Source: Pieris napi (taxonomy: Eukaryota; Arthropoda; Insecta; Lepidoptera; Pieridae). From it: DNA of 64,000 nt. A program made the position numbers and the translations under genes. The notes beneath the pieces are model-generated. The model was not told the origin of the DNA. It worked only from the letters and a program-made list of their open reading frames with translations, and did no database searches. Position 1 is the stretch's first letter. Each line of letters begins with the position of its first letter. Shown piece by piece: positions 11,062-22,711 of the stretch. The stretch lies in the NCBI RefSeq assembly GCF_905475465.1, contig NC_062239.1, positions 4,340,001 to 4,404,000 of the forward strand, read 5' to 3'.

Positions 11062-12151
11062 AGGCCCATTTACATGATGCCATTTTCTTGTACATACCAG
11101 AGCAATAATTGAATGCAATAAATGAAGCGCAATAATTGCCGTTCAAGGATTGTATGCAACTGTTTACACTTGAAAACTTGAATGCAAGTATTGTATTCAA
11201 GTAATGACAAGGAAATAATTGCACATGCCTTTTGTTTACACCAATGCAACTATTTTAAGGAGATTATTGCTTTCAAGTATTGTCTTGTCTAAACACAGGC
11301 TTGTACGTGCCTATACCATTTAATGGCGCTTTCGTGCAAGTATTGCACGTATTTGCATTGACAAATTTTTCATTCAAGTCTTAAATATTTTAGAAGAGTG
11401 TTGGAGTTTGAATATGTAAATATTAATGTAATAAAGGCAGGTAACACTTGGCACATGTAAAGAAAAAGTTTTAGTTTAGAATATAAAGAATACCTGTTTG
11501 AATTTTATATAAAAAGATAGTTTCTGTTTTTTGTTTTTAGTACTTCTATTCTAGACGCAGATAGTGTAACATCTTTGGCTCTTTATAAACATAAATTATT
11601 GTTTTTTTTAATATAGACCCTCACCACCAGAGCTCAGTCTTCTTAAAAGATTAGAACCATCCAACAGAGAGGTATGAATATGAGTAAAAAGGTGTTTAAA
11701 TTCAGTTCTGCTGATATAATAAAGTTCATTGAGATTTATCGCAGTCATGAGTGTTTATGGGATACCGAAAATGTAAATTATAAGAACTGATGCACGTAAT
11801 GCTGCGCTAGCAGCATTTTCACAGGAATTTGAAGTTGACGGTTTCGGACCGAAGGAAGACAAACAAAATAAAGAATTTAAACTAAATTAATTTTTAATTT
11901 ATTAAATTTTTATTTAATTTAATTTAACACACCCTCACTCACTGTACTCACGTTTGCAAATGAAGAGATAATTGCGTACAAGAATTGCGTAAAAAATTAT
12001 TGTACGTGCTGTTTACATCAATAATAGTTTTGAAAGGAAACTTTTCCCATTGATCAAGAATGTTACGTTTTGTTTAGACTATGCAATTCATTTATTGCGT
12101 TGATATAATTGTATGCTACAGGCAAGAAAATGGCATCATGTAAATGGGCCT
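11062..12151 (+). mobile_element. PIF/Harbinger-type element with 30-bp TIRs
   Basis: Terminal repeats AGGCCCATTTACATGATGCC plus ATTTTCTTG are perfect over 29-30 bp at 11062-11090 and, inverted, 12123-12151. The three bases TAA flank both ends (11059-11061 and 12152-12154), the trinucleotide target duplication typical of PIF/Harbinger. The subterminal zones are dense in short repeats around GCAATAATTG and ATTGCA, which could be transposase binding sites. The interior holds a broken MADF-domain exon (11680-11890), the partner protein that Harbinger elements usually encode. No DDE nuclease is present, so the copy is non-autonomous. Confidence 0.85.
11680..11890 (+). pseudogene. MADF (Myb/SANT-like) domain fragment of Harbinger element
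   Basis: From an ATG at 11680 the frame reads FKFSSADIIKFIEIYRSHEC and then LWDTENVNYKN before TGA at 11788-11790. A frame change at the same place restores DARNAALAAFSQEF and VDGFGPKEDK, ending in TAA at 11888-11890. Together this gives the helix I, LWD/YKN turn and AxxxF helix of an MADF (Adf-1/Myb-like) domain of about 70 residues, slightly shorter than usual. In PIF/Harbinger transposons such a protein carries the nuclease to the DNA and into the nucleus. The single frameshift and absence of other exons make this a pseudogene. The domain name is from recall of family consensus and was not searched. Confidence 0.7.
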
Positions 12152-12154
12152 TAA

Positions 12155-14941
12155 AAGTGGTTTTCCATACAATTATTCGTACCGGATGGAATTTACTAAA
12201 CTCCTAAATCTTTTTATCATAAAATGCATCAAGAATTTTTAATATTCTAACTGTAATTTATAGTTGCCCGTAGCAAGTAGATAGAGTTTAGTAAAATGTT
12301 AATACAATATACAAGATAACCAATCGTTTTGAAGCAAATGCGGTATCCTTTTACAAATAGATAATAACCATGTTAACATGCATAATCTGCAGACATGGGT
12401 GCACTTATTTTTTACTTTACTGCAAATTGGATATGCTTTCACACTGCTACATAAGAAATGCTAGTATAATTCTTTAATAAAATAAAATAAAATATTATCA
12501 ACTTTGTTATTTCTCCTAACTATACAAATATTACGAAGGTTTTATTGGTGTTTTTAACGATACAACTCAAAAACTTCCCAAATTTAGAAATTATTTCCAG
12601 CCATCCAAAGCCGAAACAGGCAGTAATATATTGCTTTGTATACGTATCCAAATACCTCAACTGGTGAGCATTTTGTAGTGTTCCAAAGACACGAAGGTTC
12701 CTAGAAATATTCCCAACTTTAGTTTAGTTTTAGATCTCCAATATCTTCAGACCCTTAGCAACTTTGTCTGGTTTTCTATGAAAGTTAGTTCAACTCGTTA
12801 TTTAATTGACCCAGAACAGTCTAGTGTAATATCGAAATCAGTTGGCCCTTTCAATTACGATGTGACACGTGTAAACTATCAATTAAAAATTAATGTAATC
12901 ATGCAATCGTTTAAAACTATCAGTAGTTTAAATCTAGAGTAGTAGTATCACATAACATACTTCGACTGAATATGGTAAGAAATTAGTAACCACAGATCTA
13001 AGTATAGACTAGAAGTTTATTTAAATATAACATTTCTCATTATTATGCCAGCAACGCTCCGATTATCACAATAGCGTTCTGTTACTTAATGCCCGGAAGT
13101 GAAGCTCAAAGGATTTCCGCTATACTCAAGTTAAACTACAGAAGTGGATGCAAATATAATACTGTTACTAACTTATAACTTGTATTAAATGATACAAGTT
13201 TTGTTGTACACGTAATTTATTAAAATATATAAATAAATAAAAAAAGTTATGAATAACTCTCCGATAGGAAAACGTAGTTCTCTGTTGATTAGGTCAAGGC
13301 CAACTTTCGTTAGAATTCGACTGCGCACTTACTGGCTAAATTATCTATTGATCACGTTCTTAAACAAATCACTGTTCTGTTTAAAGGTCACGCACAAGAA
13401 TGTGGTGAGATGGCAGTATAAGAAGAAACGGTTTTTGGTATTATTGTATTTAAAAACTTTTAATTGTATAAAATGTGTCATATTTTTGTTAAAGTTTGGC
13501 GTTTGTATGCTGTAAATAAATAAATACAATCATTGAACTATCAAACTATCGGAAGTTCTGTTTGAAAAGTTTTAGTTAGAAAAGACTTCATTAACTAGAT
13601 GACAGGTGAATTTTGTATAGCACAAAAACATGTACGAAATGTCTAATCTTGGACTATTTATAATGTTTTCGCCACTTTCACAGCGGGGAACGTTGCGTTC
13701 ACGAAAAACTACGACTAATTTACTCCGCGTTACCACGAAAATTGACTAATCGCGTGTATTACTCAAATAGCTTCGGCTGACCTAAAGCGATGTTATCTGA
13801 TTCCTTAGCTCGATTAGCAATGAAATGGCCACTGAAAGACACATTAATGGGACAATTAATCGCCTTGCTTATAGGAAACTTACTGCCTCTGTTGTTAAGT
13901 TGGTCACGCACTTCGTTTCTCTTATAAGGTTGCCATTAGGAGGTTTTATCTGAAAAACAAAATACTGGGACTATCTCACAGTCGTAGCTACAAGGCGTTA
14001 TTCTACAGAAGCTAAAGAGGCTTCACCGATTTTTGAAGTGAAAACTTCTTTTTTTTTGGCATGGGTAAAAAATGTTAAACTCGCGTCAGGACACGTGACC
14101 TGATAGAAAATTCGTAAGACAGATGGAGAGTAGACAGCTGGCGCGGCGTATTTAATGTAATATAAATTGTCATGTTTGTGTACGATAGCGCAATAAATAA
14201 ATATTGTATTCTACCACATAAATGAGATACTGATAATTAAAGCAATTCGTGCAAAATTATCCCCTAATTCCAAAATATCAAAAATGCACAACGTTAATAT
14301 TCAAGTTTTCACTTCAGCCAGCACTCCCGGAGTGCAACCCGTCGTTTTTTTAAAAACCAAGTCAATTACTGATTTATAAACAATTATTGTTTGTCTTGGA
14401 CAATATCCACACAAGGTTTTGCTTGGTGCAATGTTTCCCAAAAAAATGTTTTTGACAACTGCCTCTATAGATAACGTTTAATAAATAACGGGATTGTATA
14501 ACACTAGTAAATGCTTAATGCCTAAAGCGAGAAAATTTCACTATTATCTCTGTAATATGTATGTATATGTAACTCATAGCAAGTTACTTTTAAATAAAAT
14601 AGCGTCAAGTGATTTTCGTGCTACGTTTTCATATTACATGTACTATGTGCATCATTATTGCCTTTCAACACTTTCGCAATATAGAAACACGCTATCAAAA
14701 TACAACATTTCTAGGAAGCATTTTCTGTATTTGTACCTTTCTCTGAAATCAAGGCGCTATTAAAACCGAATTTGTAACAATTACTTGTCAAAATTTTGTA
14801 AAGTTTCTGCTGAAGTTACCGAAGTATCAAAATAAATGTGAATTACAACAAATACTATTTAAAATGTGTTTATTATAACAAAAAACAATAACTAACCTTA
14901 AAATATATTATGAAAAGGAGTCTCTTCTCTATTTGCTTTTA
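12155..14941. other. Long stretch without recognised genes
   Basis: AT-rich with moderate GC patches near 13680-13760. Open frames at 13249-13515 and 14494-14763 lack motifs and have flank-like composition. No repeat could be placed. Confidence 0.5.
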
Positions 14942-15085
14942 TTAAGCGCGCCGCCATTTTGCCCCACAATTTCCCATCATGATTCTGCATATGTCGTACC
15001 ATAGCTTATATGGTCGTCCTCTACCACGCTTTCCGTAACGTGGACATCGTTCTGTCAGGTTACTGGACCATTTCTCCTTACTACC
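14942..15085 (-). pseudogene. LINE reverse transcriptase C-terminal remnant
   Basis: The minus strand reads KEKWSSNLTERCPRYGKRGR then GRPYKLWYDICRIMMGN and AKWRRA. The signature (a W-x-T/S-x-x-x-T-E block, a basic GKRGRGRP run, then a W-x-D-I segment) is the extreme C-terminus of many insect non-LTR polyproteins, usually written KRxxGRPxxRWxDDI. Nothing upstream resembles RT core motifs. Normal LINE frames are ~900-1000 residues, so only ~5% remains. Confidence 0.55.
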
Positions 15086-17687
15086 TTGCGGTAAGCTATA
15101 ACACGTTTTGTAGTAAGAAATGTATACAGCGCATATAAAGTGTACAAACTTAGTAATTTGCACCCAAGTGAGCAAAAAAAATGATGAGATCTTGGGTCAA
15201 TTATATTAATGTAAAAGTAAGTAAGAAATGGCAATATTAGGAGCTGCAATTTAAATTTATCCATTTCATTTTTCGCCTATCGATAATATAATTAAAATGT
15301 CTCTCAATTCAAATATTCCATTAAGGTTTGCGTACGCTTTCATTCATACTTAATGGAAATCCGACAAATTTTGTTGTTTTTCTCCTCAATTAATAATTTA
15401 TAAGATACTGTTCAATATCGTGATTCCTATGTTTATTCAATAAATGTCTAAGTCACTTAGTTTAGATACGTTACATAGGGTAGATTCGGTAATTTGCTAA
15501 TATATTTATTTGTTTACACACTTAAATAAACAGGAAACAGTAATAATAAATATATTTTTTTGTATTCTTGTTTTAACCATGCTATTTCTTTATATGTCCG
15601 TCAACTTCCGACAACGTGTCTTGGGTAACGCACTTCCAAGCCTTCTGGTAATGTAAGTGTCCATGGGCGGTAGTAAATTAAAATAAGTAAATTTTTACAA
15701 TCATTTATCTAACAATTTTTAGAATTAGTAGTCTAATGAATAATATAAAAAGGGTTCTCAATGCTCGGCAACTCACACGCAAGAAATGCATGGCGTTGTA
15801 GATGTCCATGGGCGGTGGCTAGCACTTTACCTAAATTTACCCACTTGCTCGTTTGGCTTTTGTCCCATAAACAAAAAGTCTAGATCATAGTTTACGGCTC
15901 TATAGATACCGATGTTAGGTACATCGGTATAGGTAACTTCACGAATACAGGAGGATCATATTTAAAGCAAAGTTATTCGTTATTTAAATATTATATTCAA
16001 TCATTGTTCCTCGCAAAAGTTAGCTTACACAGTTCAAAAGTCCAGCCCATAATAGCTAAATCCAGTAGAGAATCTAGTTCAATTCGAGGGAACGGTCTCG
16101 CATCAAATGTACAGACTAAACAAACAGCATACCTACAATGCATAAGAAGATATCAAATATATCCACTAAATTGGACCGAAATAATATAATAGAATAAAAC
16201 ATATATTATTATATATTATAAACCAAGTAGATGAGATATTAATTATAACCCCAAACAACTTGACAATATGTATATTGTTATTTATTAAATTTTTTAGGTG
16301 TTTACTTCCGCGGTTAAAAAATACAAATAATATAATTAATTACAAATGTTTAAAGGAATGATCCACCATTATGATCTTGTTGCCACTCTTATTACTGGAG
16401 GTCGGTAATCCTTCAAATCATCCTCCAAAAAAAAGATCTTTGTTCATTGGAATTTTGACAGTTGATCCACGGACTAGACCACCACTTTCGAATATTCCGT
16501 TGTCTTTTTACGGAGATACATGGTACACTGTCAGATAAATTAACATTTGTTATACAAAAAAAATCATATCACCGCACGAAAATTGAAGATGTCAACGAGG
16601 ATACGAAGACTCAAATGGAAATGGGCCATATAATAAGAGGTATAAAAAAAGACTCAAATGCACTCAAAAAACAGAAATGTTTTATTCCTTGCCATTGCGA
16701 AAGAAGAATGGCAGTTTTACCCATAAGGCCTCTTCTCTTTAGCGCTAATATTGCGATGCTGCATAATAAAGCACTTTCTGATATACGTAACAACATTTTT
16801 TGTTTTTTTTTTATTCGGCGCAAGAACAAAGTGGTAGGTTTATTTTATATGCGTAACTTTGTTAACAGATGGCACCACATGCTGTTTGCATTCGTTAAAT
16901 TAACTAATTTATTTATTTTTATTTGATAACTTATCTGATATTTTATTACTTATTCTGCTATTCCGAGCGGAGAAGAATCCACCAAAAAAGAGATGACTAA
17001 CATCGGTCCAGCCGATCTTGGGTACAACTGGTGTAACTAACACAAATTTGTTTTATATATTAAGATTATTATATATTTTCGTGATTTAATGTATTTATTA
17101 TCTTTTGGGTTAACTGTATTTTGTAACCTGTGGCGTGGTGGACAAACTCCCGTCGTTCCTGAACTAAGCTATTTGTTAACGAATCGTGCCAAAACGTTTG
17201 TTGTGTATTTTTGAATTGAACTCTGTTTTCTATTGACGTGTGCTCGATATTTTACACATCAGATTCCGTTTCACCAATTTTTTCAGTTATGAAGGGTGGA
17301 GGTATTTTTGGTGAGCTTACGTTATAATTTATTTATATATGAGTTTTCGACACAGTCGTACACTATTAATATTACTTTAAAGGAATGTTACGTAACACTA
17401 CCATGAAATACAATGTTTTGTGTTAGTTTCATGGTTTTATTAGGATTTCTTCCAACCTCAAAACTTAATAATTATTTGTTAAAAGGTTTTAGTTTACTTT
17501 AACTTATGGGTACGGTAACATTTGTAGCTAAAGATTCATTAACTACCATGCTTAGGCCTACAGAATTTATATTCCTACAAAAACTGCAATATTATATTTT
17601 GCGAAAAATCAAAATTGGTAACTATGTTCACTGACAAACGTTAATATTTAAATATTATAAAAAGAAACCCTTTATATATTAATTACC
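15086..17687. other. Mostly unplaced sequence with two decayed LINE-B-like tails
   Basis: At about 15620-15675 and 15757-15815, plus-strand pieces such as TGTCCATGGGCGGTAG and CATGGGCGGTGG resemble the LINE-B terminus but are much diverged. The block AGCCGATCTTGGGTACAACT near 17015 looks repetitive but I cannot place it. The open frame at 16462-16926 (154 codons) shows no domain. Confidence 0.35.
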
Positions 17688-17745
17688 AGTTCCGAAGGGC
17701 GTAGAGCGGGCGACAAGAACTGGTAAGAAACCCTCCCTCTAAAGG
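17688..17745 (-). repeat. LINE 3'-end family, hairpin-only fragment
   Basis: In reverse complement, TACCAGTTCTTG...GAACTGGTA surrounds the family loop TCTACGCCC. The stem is intact but its second pair is A-T where the copy at 49055 has G-C. This compensatory change is used as evidence of RNA structure in the findings. Confidence 0.6.
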
Positions 17746-19269
17746 CCATTTATATCAACGGAAATCAAGGCGTCGAATTAACTGTAATAAATTTTGGGTG
17801 GAGACAATAGAACCAATACTTAGCATATAATAAATAACCAAAACGCAAGCCAACAAACAGTCAACGTGATTTGTGTAAGGGTCTAGACTACAGACTCATA
17901 TTTTTTGTTATTTAATTAAATTTGATATACAAAAATTTTTTAAAGTTGTTTTCTTGTTGTTCTTTTTATGCAAGTATAAAAAGCAGGGTTCAAGAATGTA
18001 TTCTCTGAAAACACTATTTCACTTAGGAGAGAACGCAAATATAACTTAAAATATGTCTGTATGATACAAAAAAATTAAGTAGGTTACTTAAGTAAAGAAA
18101 AATGTTTGACAGTGAAAAATTCTATTTTTAATTAATTGGCTAAATTTATTTAATATAAAAGGAAGTTATAAGTTTTTAAATGATTAATATTTCTTACACT
18201 TGAATATGGTACCCCTAGGCCAAATTTGTGCGTAGTAGATTATTGTTTTCTAAATTATTTAATTAAGAGACATGAAAATAATTTAGGTTAGTTTCACTGT
18301 CATATCACTCGTATTATTTCGTTAATTTTGTATAAACAAATTTAAAATGGGTTTGAACGGACGCATATTTTGTTATGTAGGTACATGTAGGTTATAAATA
18401 ATGTTGCATCCACGCCTTTTGTTATATTCTCTTTATTAATTTCCACAAGAGCCATACGTTTTCAAGTATAAAACTGTGTGCTATTCAATCTGTACTCTAT
18501 ACCGACGAGAGATTTTACCAAATCCATTAATCTATTTTGACGTGATTGAATACCACCATCAGTAAAAGGAAGGCACGTGTTCCATTTAGCGAAAGTTAAT
18601 CTAAATAAATCCGTTGTGTCCAGGATATATTAAGTGACTGGTTCTAAGTCTTAAAAAAATCACACAATCTTCCATCGTATGTGATATGATCAGTTTCACT
18701 AAGATTACTCTTTTGATATTCAAAATTTTTAAGCTGTTGCAACGAAGAAACAATAAACATGCATAACTAACTAACCTAACATGCAAATTAGTAATTCCAG
18801 AAACCCTCCGAGGTAATAAACTCCCAATATAAGTGTACATTGTACATTTAGCTTGAAAAAATTAATTTCATTCATCAAAAGAGTAATTGTGCTTCTCTAT
18901 TGTTAAAAACTGCGGCTAAATAACTCGCCGTTGAAAATTACATATCACGGTATATTTGTCCGGACTGTAGCCGCGCTTGTGACGGGTTGAGCGCCGCAAA
19001 TTGAATTGGAGGGGTCGATATGACCACCCCCTATGCTGCCCACAGCCCGCTCTCATTTCTCACTAATTTGTACCGAATAATGTCAGAAACTTGAAATTGT
19101 ATCTAATCCAGTAAACACAAACATAGGTGGTTTGGTTAGCTTAAATTTGATTTTAGTATTGGAATTAGAGTATTTGTTGATAATAACTTTCAATAAATTA
19201 TATTTTTTGTAATTATTTGTTTATACTGAATCGCGTGTGCGTTCTACCGGGACCCTGCAGACTGTAAAC
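17746..19269. other. No gene recognised
   Basis: AT-rich with one GC-richer patch at about 18955-19060 (includes GTAGCCGCGCTTGTGACGGG) that I cannot assign. Confidence 0.45.
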
Positions 19270-19282
19270 GAGGTATAAAAGG

Positions 19283-19639
19283 TAAAAAACTTTTTTGACC
19301 GGATTGAAGTTATGTATTATTATAAATTTACAACTATTTAACATAATTTTAAATTTAACCGACGTTTCGCGGAGATGGAGTCCATCTTTTAGTCGATACC
19401 AACTCCGGGGAAATAAATACAGATAATGCAACTTTCTCTACAGCTATGATACTTTTTGACATCCAACACCTTTGTCTTCAGTCACCGTGACCACGCACGC
19501 TGAAAAGCACGCGAAACGTCGGATAAATTTAAAATTATGTCAAATAGTTGTAAATTTATAATAATACATAACTTCAATCCGGTCAAAAAAGTTTTTTATT
19601 TAAATGTGTAAAGGTTATGTCAATCAAAGACAATACTAT
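19283..19639 (-). mobile_element. Foldback element, copy 3 (opposite orientation)
   Basis: Same family as 5185 and 9724 but inverted: the long end (reading GACAATACTA at the edge) is on the right and the core reads GTCGATACCAACTCCGGGG. The left arm is partly deleted after CCGACGTTTCGCGG. The right arm is complete, with CCGTGACCACGCACGCTG and GCGAAACGTCGG. Perfect 13-bp flanking repeats GAGGTATAAAAGG lie at 19270-19282 and 19640-19652. Confidence 0.87.
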
Positions 19640-19962
19640 GAGGTATAAAAGGGTTCCATTCCTAGCAATTTATCATAAAAGCAAAGTTTTGATAATGTTG
19701 ATACCGTTTAATCCATATATTATTACGGTTCCCGCTTAAATGAAACACATAGATATACTATTGAAACATATACAACGCTTGAAATTTACAAAAAAAAATT
19801 AATAAAATAAAACCTTGTACAAATTTAATGAGACTTCTTTAAGAAAAATTTTATATAATAAATTTGATTTTAGCTTTTTAATTATTGTGTATGTACTTTA
19901 TACGAATCAGATGTTTAGCATCTAACCTATGAACATCCTTTGTGCCTACGTGTATTCATTAG

Positions 19963-20130
19963 TTTTTTTTTTATAGGACAGGGGGCAAACGGGCAGGAGG
20001 CTCTTCTGATGGTAAGTGATACCGCCGCCCATGGACAGTGGACACTCTCAATGCCAGAGGGCTCGCGAGTGCGTTGCCGGCCTTTTAAGAATTGGTACGC
20101 TGTTTTCTTGAATGACCCTAAGTCGAATTG
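19963..20130 (-). mobile_element. LINE-B 3' fragment, 5'-truncated
   Basis: Begins with a T-run (the A-tail of the minus-strand element). It is then colinear with LINE-B 42507 onward: GGGGGCAAACGGGCAGGAGG, then CGCCGCCCATGGACA, up to CCTAAGTCGAATTG. It carries a short internal duplication (GGACAGT before GGACACTC). As in the full copy, the coding frame ends at the tail. No clear target duplication. Confidence 0.85.
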
Positions 20131-22361
20131 AATTTAATTATGATTTTAATTATTTTAGTTATACAATAAACGGGCTTATACCTCTGACGGGATTATTTAA
20201 TAACAAAAGACGTAATTATCAATAACTTCCGCCTGTTATATGTATTACGTTTTAAAGCAAACATTACTCGAAAGCAATATTACCTGTTATTATGTAATTA
20301 CACGTACACAAGATGTCCCTGGCGATATGACTAATATCAATAGATCGTAATTACAGAACGTGTATTTATTGTTAGATTGATTCAGTATTTAGTGGAATTG
20401 TAAACTGACTGAGTCAAATTGAAATCCCTTCACTTGCCGGTGGAACACAAAACACATCTATAAAAATAAAAACTAATTGCAAAACGTGTTGCTAAGCGTA
20501 TAGGTCGAAGACGTCTGGACTAGTTCGAGTAATTCTTTTTGATTTATTCCTTGAATTCTGAGGTAGATTTTAAGGAGAGACAAATTGGAAAAATATTTTT
20601 GTTTTTGAAAAACATTTAACACGGTTTTTGTTTAGGTTAGAAATTTTTTATATATTTTCATTTGAAAACAATTTATAATCCAGAACGACGAATGCACTGC
20701 CCTTGTAATATTACAAGAGAAAATATAATATAAGATAACAAGAAAATATTTGCTTCCCTACCCTCAACCTTTTATAAGAAGAAAACTTGATGATTGCTTA
20801 ATAACATCTATCCTAATAACAGATATGACCTCGAAATAGTTTATATGTCATAAAACTCTATATATATATGATTATGCGTTGTCTATTATATAAGAATTTA
20901 AAATAAATTCTTATTCGTATATATATATATATATATGTATCGTTAGCCTCTTTAGTGTTAGCCGGTTCGAGTACGGAAAATGAGGCCTCGATTTAGATGC
21001 CCGAGTGAAAATACGGCATTTTAAATTTTAAATATTTCCCGGATGAAAATAAAAAAAAACAGCATTTTTAATTTTTATTAATTTATTGAATCGATTTTTA
21101 TTGATTTATTAAAGATGGAGGTAGGCGATGCTTGAACGCCCCCAGGCCTTGGAAGAACTCGGAAATGTCGGTAATCGCCTGCATCTGTCACTGTGGTCGT
21201 ATCGTAGTATTAGACGGGTATAGGTACGGGTATTATTTTATAGGTACACTGCATTATAATATCTAGTATACAAACATGACAAGTTTCAACAGAGATAAGC
21301 CACCGTGGTCCAGTTGGTCTGGAGAAAATTATATGCGTCGTAAATTGTTGTTATAGTTATTTATTATTAATTATTGGTAATAAATAATTATTGTTCTATA
21401 CAATAACAGTGACTAGTATTATTAATTCCCACATAAAACTAAAAGCTAGTAGATTATTAGTGAAAACTAATCTCGTAAATAATGCATCGATCCGCTCATC
21501 AATGCAGGGGGTTGATTAATTACAATGGAGCCGGTCGTCAGATTGCAGCAAACATTCGTTACTAATTGACAAATCGCTTATTCCTATTGCCTGATCCTCG
21601 GATGTCCATTGTCCTCCCTGTTATTTGCGTTGCGTTCTACTTATTAACAGGTGTTTTACCGAAATTCAAATTTGGAATCTCGATATTAAATCTCGCTTCA
21701 ACACCCATTAAATAGATTATACGATTTTCATTTGTTTTATATTTAGCACGCGTTAAATAGAAACTGGGAGTTAATAGATTATAAAGGTGCAACATGCGTT
21801 TGAGCTAGTTTATAATCTACGCCTAAGACGTGCGAGTCGATTAAGTATTATACCTAATGTTCCCATAAACATAATGTGTCTTATTTAAATGCAAATAGAC
21901 TGGTCCGTGAAGGCGTAGTAAGCTGATGGCTGGTCTGAACCTAAGACAATTAACAATCTAAGACATCATTTGGAGCGACTCGGGTATGCCATATAAAACA
22001 TATTTTATAGAACGCACCCTGGTCCAATAAATCAAGTAACGTTCAAATTTTCCCACCAAGTATACAAATAGATTACATATATACAGATTACAAACTATTT
22101 GCAAGAGATCTTTATATGTTGATAGATTTTAGGTGTGTTCTAAACAATTTTGTACTGGTCAATTCGCATTCAATATTAATAATTTACTTAATATAGAGAT
22201 AGTTCGTACCGTCGCTCATACAATTCAATTACAAAGGTAGTTAATCTCAACCAGTATCCCAGCAGACTCGTAATGTGGATAACTAACCATATTACAAAGT
22301 TTAACTAGATACGTCGCAAACGAGTGGATTTCACGTAAACCGTCGAACTGTTTTAGGTGGA
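20131..22361. other. AT-rich, (TA)n tract, unassigned GC patch
   Basis: A (TA)n microsatellite of ~10 units lies at 20918-20937. A patch at 20945-21215 includes GAGGCCTCGATTTAG and CGCCCCCAGGCCTTGG. It differs in composition from its flanks and looks like a decayed repeat, but I cannot name it. No gene seen. Confidence 0.4.
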
Positions 22362-22379
22362 CTCTAACTCATGGAATTA

Positions 22380-22692
22380 AAAATAAATCAGTGGCGCTAC
22401 AACCTCTTTAGGTCTTGGCCTCAGATTTCTGAATCTGTGAGATTAAGATTCTCATGATCCTTTATAAATCTAATAGGCAAGTAGGTGATCAGCCTCCAGT
22501 GCCTGACACACGCCGTCGACTGTTTGGGTCTAAGACATGTCGGTTTCCTCACGATGTTTTCTTTCACCGTTCGAGCAACTGTTAAATGCGCACATAGAAA
22601 GAAAGTCCATTTGTGTGCAGCTGGGGATCGAACCTACGACCTCAGGGATGAGAGTCGCACGTTAAAGCCACTAGGCCAACACTGCTCTTAAC
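22380..22692 (-). repeat. tRNA-derived SINE, full length with long TSD
   Basis: On the minus strand box A is GGCCTAGTGGC (22667-22677) and box B GGTTCGATCCC (22624-22634), giving an internal RNA polymerase III promoter. The body contains AACATCGTGAGGAAACCG and ends GTAGCGCCACTGATTTATTT, with no true A-tail. The flanks CTCTAACTCATGGAATTA (22362-22379) and CTCTAAACTTATGGAATTA (22693-22711) are near-identical direct repeats with one indel and one mismatch. That fixes both ends and shows insertion by target-primed reverse transcription. Related copies: 34522, 8686 and 4278. Confidence 0.85.
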
Positions 22693-22711
22693 CTCTAAAC
22701 TTATGGAATTA

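Noticed and set aside
16462..16926. 154-codon plus-strand open frame
   Set aside because: Contains homopolymeric stretches and no recognisable motif. An opposite-strand frame of similar quality overlaps it.
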